From: Halomonas sp. PR-M31
Lineage (GTDB): Bacteria; Pseudomonadota; Gammaproteobacteria; Pseudomonadales; Halomonadaceae
DNA length: 64,000 nucleotides
Reading direction: 5' to 3'
NCBI RefSeq assembly: GCF_001039575.1
Contig: NZ_JIBT01000034.1
Location: 1 to 64,000, forward strand
How positions within the stretch are numbered: position 1 is the first letter of the stretch; the number at the start of each line of letters is the position of its first letter. The notes beneath the pieces were generated by a model. That model saw nothing but the letters and a program-made list of their open reading frames with translations, was not told where the DNA came from and did not search any database. Made by a program: the position numbers and the translations under genes. Positions 61,651-64,000 of the stretch are shown piece by piece.

Positions 61651-61729
61651 ATTTCGTTTTCAAACAATCCTTTATAAAAAGTTTCTAAAGTCTCTTATGA
61701 ACAGCCAAGAACGCCAAAAGGATACTGCC

Positions 61730-62718
61730 ATGCGTGACGACGCTGTCATCAACGCCGTCAATCTGACGCGTCATTATCACGTCAAGACCAGTCCCTTCGC
61801 TGCTCCGGCGGTGGTCAAGGCACTTAACGAGGCAAGCTTCGATCTCTATCCCGGCCAGACCCTGGCGGTGGTCGGCGAATCCGGCTGTGGCAAGTCGACC
61901 CTGGCCCGGGTGCTGACGATGATCGAGCCACCCACCAGCGGACAGTTGACCATCAACGGCCAGCGGGTGGAATTGAAGGAAGGACAGCGACCGCCACGAG
62001 AACTGCGTCGCGAAGTTCAGATCATCTTTCAAAACCCTTACGGCTCATTGAATCCGCGCAAGACTGTAGCCGCCATGCTCGAAGAACCGCTGAAGCTCAA
62101 CCGGTCTGATGTGAACGCCGAGCAACGACGGCAGAAGGCCCTAGAGATGATCGAGAAGGTCGGTCTGCGCCCGGAGCATGCGGATCGTTATCCGCACATG
62201 TTTTCTGGCGGTCAGCGCCAGCGTATTGCCATCGCCCGGGCGTTGATGCTCAACCCCAAGATTCTCGTGCTGGACGAGCCGGTGTCGGCGCTGGATCTGT
62301 CGATTCAGGCCCAGGTGCTGAATCTGCTGAGTGATCTGCAGGACGAGTTCGGCCTCGCCTACGTGTTCATCTCTCACGATCTTTCCGTGGTCCAACGCAT
62401 CGCCGACGATGTGATCGTCATGTACTTCGGCCAGCCGGTGGAAACCGGGCCCGCCTCGGAAGTGTTTACCACACCGCGCCACCCTTATACCCAGGCGCTG
62501 TTTTCTGCGACACCGGTAGCGGACCCCAATCGGCGCAAGGAACGAGTCAAGCTCAAGGGCGAACCACCTTCACCGCTTAGCCCACCGCCCGGTTGCCCTT
62601 TTGCGCCCCGCTGTTTCATGGCAACCGAGGAATGCACCCAGGCGACCCACCCCTTGGGGCAGTCACTCCTCGGGTCAAGGTCGCCTGCATTCATGTAGAA
62701 AAAGAAGAAGCGGTTTGA
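61730..62718 (+). CDS. dppF: Dipeptide ABC transporter ATP-binding protein DppF, frameshifted in the last codons
   Basis: The second dipeptide ATPase. Walker A is VGESGCGKSTLA, the Q-loop is IIFQNPYGSLNPR, the signature is FSGGQRQRIAIA and Walker B is ILVLDEPVSALD. GCPFAPRCFMATEEC is the C-terminal cysteine region. The tail breaks at the G-run 62656-62659: as read it stops at 62698 with a foreign end, while one more base gives VTPRVKVACIHVEKEEAV ending at 62718 and 329 residues. The core is intact either way. The ATG at 61730 is preferred (AAAGGA upstream); an ATG at 61697 is also in frame. It converges directly with the Gre-like gene. Confidence 0.88.
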
Positions 62719-63219
62719 TCAGGGCGCGATGGCGGTGATTTCGATTTCGATGGCGCCGCTGGGTTTCGGCCAGGTCGTGATATCACCTTCTTCGCAGCCC
62801 AGCAGTGCCCGTCCAAGGGGCGAGGCCCAGCTAACCAAGGCCTCTTTTTCATCATTGCGCTGTGACAGCGCCTCGTCCTCGCCGACGATGCGATAACGGT
62901 AGGTTTTATCATCATTATCGATAAACTCGACTCGGCAACCGAAGATCACTTTCTGCGGCGCCTCACTTCTGGGTTCGATGACCTGAGCCGATTGCAACCG
63001 TGCCTGACAGTAGCGAATATCGCGCTCCAGCATCGGAATACGCGACTGGGCTTGCAAATCGCCTCCTTGCAAGGTGTCTCGCTCGGCAATCAGATCGGCG
63101 CGCCACTGTTGCAAGGCGCGATGGCCAGTGGGGGTCATGTAATTGGGCAATTGACTGACGGCGCGCTCTGGAAGACTTTCGGGGCCGTCACTGTCTTCCT
63201 TGACGAAAGCTCGGCTCAT
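62719..63219 (-). CDS. GreA/GreB-like transcription elongation factor family protein
   Basis: A 166-residue Gre-family protein. The N-terminal region (MTPTGHRALQQWRADLIAER, then RDIRYCQARLQSAQVI) resembles the Gre coiled coil, and the C-terminal domain (KVIFGCRVEFIDNDDKTYRY, SPLGRALLGCEEGDITTW) is FKBP-like. The tip of the coiled coil normally reads GDxxENAEY and holds the acidic residues that stimulate RNA cleavage; here it is GDLQAQSRI, so one acidic residue is lost. It carries a 27-residue N-terminal extension. It may bind RNA polymerase without full cleavage activity. AGGAG lies before the ATG at 63219. Confidence 0.78.
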   Translation of the reverse strand: MSRAFVKEDSDGPESLPERAVSQLPNYMTPTGHRALQQWRADLIAERDTLQGGDLQAQSRIPMLERDIRYCQARLQSAQVIEPRSEAPQKVIFGCRVEFIDNDDKTYRYRIVGEDEALSQRNDEKEALVSWASPLGRALLGCEEGDITTWPKPSGAIEIEITAIAP

Positions 63220-63256
63220 GAAATGGTACTCCTGTCATGATTCAAAAGATTCAGCA

Positions 63257-63275
63257 TAATACCGATAGGTATAAT
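63257..63275. promoter_or_regulatory. Palindrome with overlapping -10-like elements between the Gre-like and DUF488 genes
   Basis: ATACC-GATA-GGTAT forms a short palindrome, and TATAAT (63270-63275) on the plus strand and TATTAT on the minus strand overlap it. No matching -35 box is clear on either strand. It is a candidate divergent control site. Confidence 0.3.
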
Positions 63276-63405
63276 CGCATCGCTTTACTATAGTGGTATC
63301 TTAAACCCCGAATGCGTCTTGGCGTAGAGCCTTAACGACACTGATCGACAGGCTCACGGCAAGTGAAATACCCAGAAAGCGCAAGCGTCAAACGAGGACA
63401 GCAGC

Positions 63406-63840
63406 ATGCACGATATCCGCCTCAAGCGAATCTATAGTGAAGCCGACCCGGAGGATGGTGCGCGGGTGCTGGTGGATCGGCTTTGGCCCCGAGGCAAGCG
63501 TCGCGACACTCTGTCATTGACCGATTGGTATCGCGACGCATCCCCTTCCAACGTCCTGAGGCGTCAGTGGCAACAAGGCGAGATCAGTTACGCCGTATTC
63601 ATTCGTCGCTATCGCTGGGAAATGGCGGATGCCAAAAATTGTCTGGTGCCATTGATGCGTTGGTGCCGTGAGGGTCGGCTCACCCTTCTCAGCGGTGCTC
63701 GCAATCTCGATCAGTCCCATCTTCCCATTTTGCGCGATGCCATTCTTGAGGCCTTGGGCAACAATGCTGCCCACAAAGGCAGTATCGAACTCAGCTCGTC
63801 ACCCTGTTACGCAGAACAATTTTCTCAATATTCGAAGTAA
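63406..63840 (+). CDS. DUF488 family protein (YeaO-like)
   Basis: A 144-residue cytosolic protein of unknown function. The pattern IRLKRIYSEADPEDGARVLV, then DRLWPRGKRRDTL and DWYRDASPSNVLRRQW is typical, as is LTLLSGARNLDQSHLPIL near the end. It is probably monocistronic. A hairpin without a T-run follows at 63854. Confidence 0.87.
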   Translation: MHDIRLKRIYSEADPEDGARVLVDRLWPRGKRRDTLSLTDWYRDASPSNVLRRQWQQGEISYAVFIRRYRWEMADAKNCLVPLMRWCREGRLTLLSGARNLDQSHLPILRDAILEALGNNAAHKGSIELSSSPCYAEQFSQYSK

Positions 63841-63853
63841 CCCGTTTTCAAAT

Positions 63854-63886
63854 GCAAAGCGCATCCCCGCAGGGATGGCGCTTTGC
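63854..63886. terminator. Hairpin between convergent DUF488 and thiolase genes
   Basis: GCAAAGCGC-ATCCC (63854-63867) pairs with GGGAT-GCGCTTTGC (to 63886) with one bulged G. There is no good T-run, so this is only a likely terminator of convergent transcription. Confidence 0.5.
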
Positions 63887-63943
63887 GATGTCATGACGTG
63901 GTGCTCGAGCAGTCGTCTCCTGAAGAATGCTCGTAACGCCTGA

Positions 63944-64000
63944 CTACTTGAGACGCTCGAAGACCGTCGCCACTCCCTGGCCCATGCCGATGCACATGGT
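63944..64000 (-). CDS. Thiolase (acetyl-CoA acetyltransferase family), C-terminal fragment
   Basis: The last 18 codons of a minus-strand gene read TMCIGMGQGVATVFERLK before a TAG (63944-63946). This is the conserved end of thiolases, with the catalytic cysteine in CIGMGQG. The rest lies beyond the right edge, so it cannot be assigned to degradative (FadA) or biosynthetic (PhaA/AtoB) type. Confidence 0.8.
   Translation of the reverse strand, partial: TMCIGMGQGVATVFERLK

Overview
The window looks like a chromosomal segment of a halophilic gammaproteobacterium of the Halomonas group. This is inferred from moderately high GC, acidic proteins, the conserved miaB-phoH-ybeY-corC-lnt then leuS-lptE-holA order, and Halomonas-type accessory genes. 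No rRNA, tRNA, CRISPR array, transposase, prophage or DNA-binding transcription regulator was recognised anywhere in the 64 kb.

Layout. 0-8.7 kb: a broken aspartyl/asparaginyl beta-hydroxylase, two FAD-dependent GMC sugar dehydrogenases flanking a MATE exporter (one with its Tat-exported small subunit), and gamma-glutamyltransferase. 8.9-12.7 kb: sulfate/thiosulfate ABC importer (sbp-cysT-cysW-cysA). 12.8-18.3 kb: class II aldolase, GT4 glycosyltransferase, YajG lipoprotein, zinc alcohol dehydrogenase, thiopurine methyltransferase, DUF1820. 18.6-29.1 kb: housekeeping block (tRNA methylthiolation, ribosome maturation, lipoprotein acylation, LeuRS, LPS assembly, DNA polymerase III delta). 29.1-32.9 kb: MFS transporter, NhaC-type transporter and a PhyH dioxygenase. 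33-39.7 kb: a complete six-gene ebo cluster split over three transcription units (eboA-eboB; eboF; eboD-eboE-eboC). 40-43 kb: DUF6482, DUF1992 and FMN-binding glutamate synthase-like genes, with structured non-coding DNA between them. 43.1-49.1 kb: a bo-type quinol oxidase operon, a flavodoxin-like gene with an internal stop, and the nfeD-qmcA membrane pair. 49.2-55.9 kb: a 1642-residue multidomain protein with a glucose/sorbosone dehydrogenase propeller, divergent from an HlyD-type adaptor. 56-62.7 kb: LD-carboxypeptidase and a dppABCDF peptide importer, a plausible wall-peptide recycling set. 62.7-64 kb: a Gre-like factor, DUF488, and the C-terminus of a thiolase.

The best candidate for an unusual system is the ebo cluster. 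Its genes encode a prenyltransferase, a dehydroquinate-synthase-like cyclase, a TIM-barrel protein, a TatD-like hydrolase, a phosphodiesterase-like protein and EboA. Nine imperfect copies of a 14-17 bp unit, each close to a Shine-Dalgarno-plus-ATG module, lie across the eboE-eboC junction.

Data-quality point: ten apparent single-base deletions, most of them explained by shortening of a short homopolymer, break aspH-like, cysW, cysA (twice), eboA, eboE, eboD, cyoB, qmcA and the end of dppF. In each fully contained gene, adding the missing base(s) restores an open frame of normal family length. This pattern suggests sequencing or assembly indels rather than gene decay, but the sequence alone cannot decide. 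Broken genes are typed as pseudogene here only to flag the disrupted frame.
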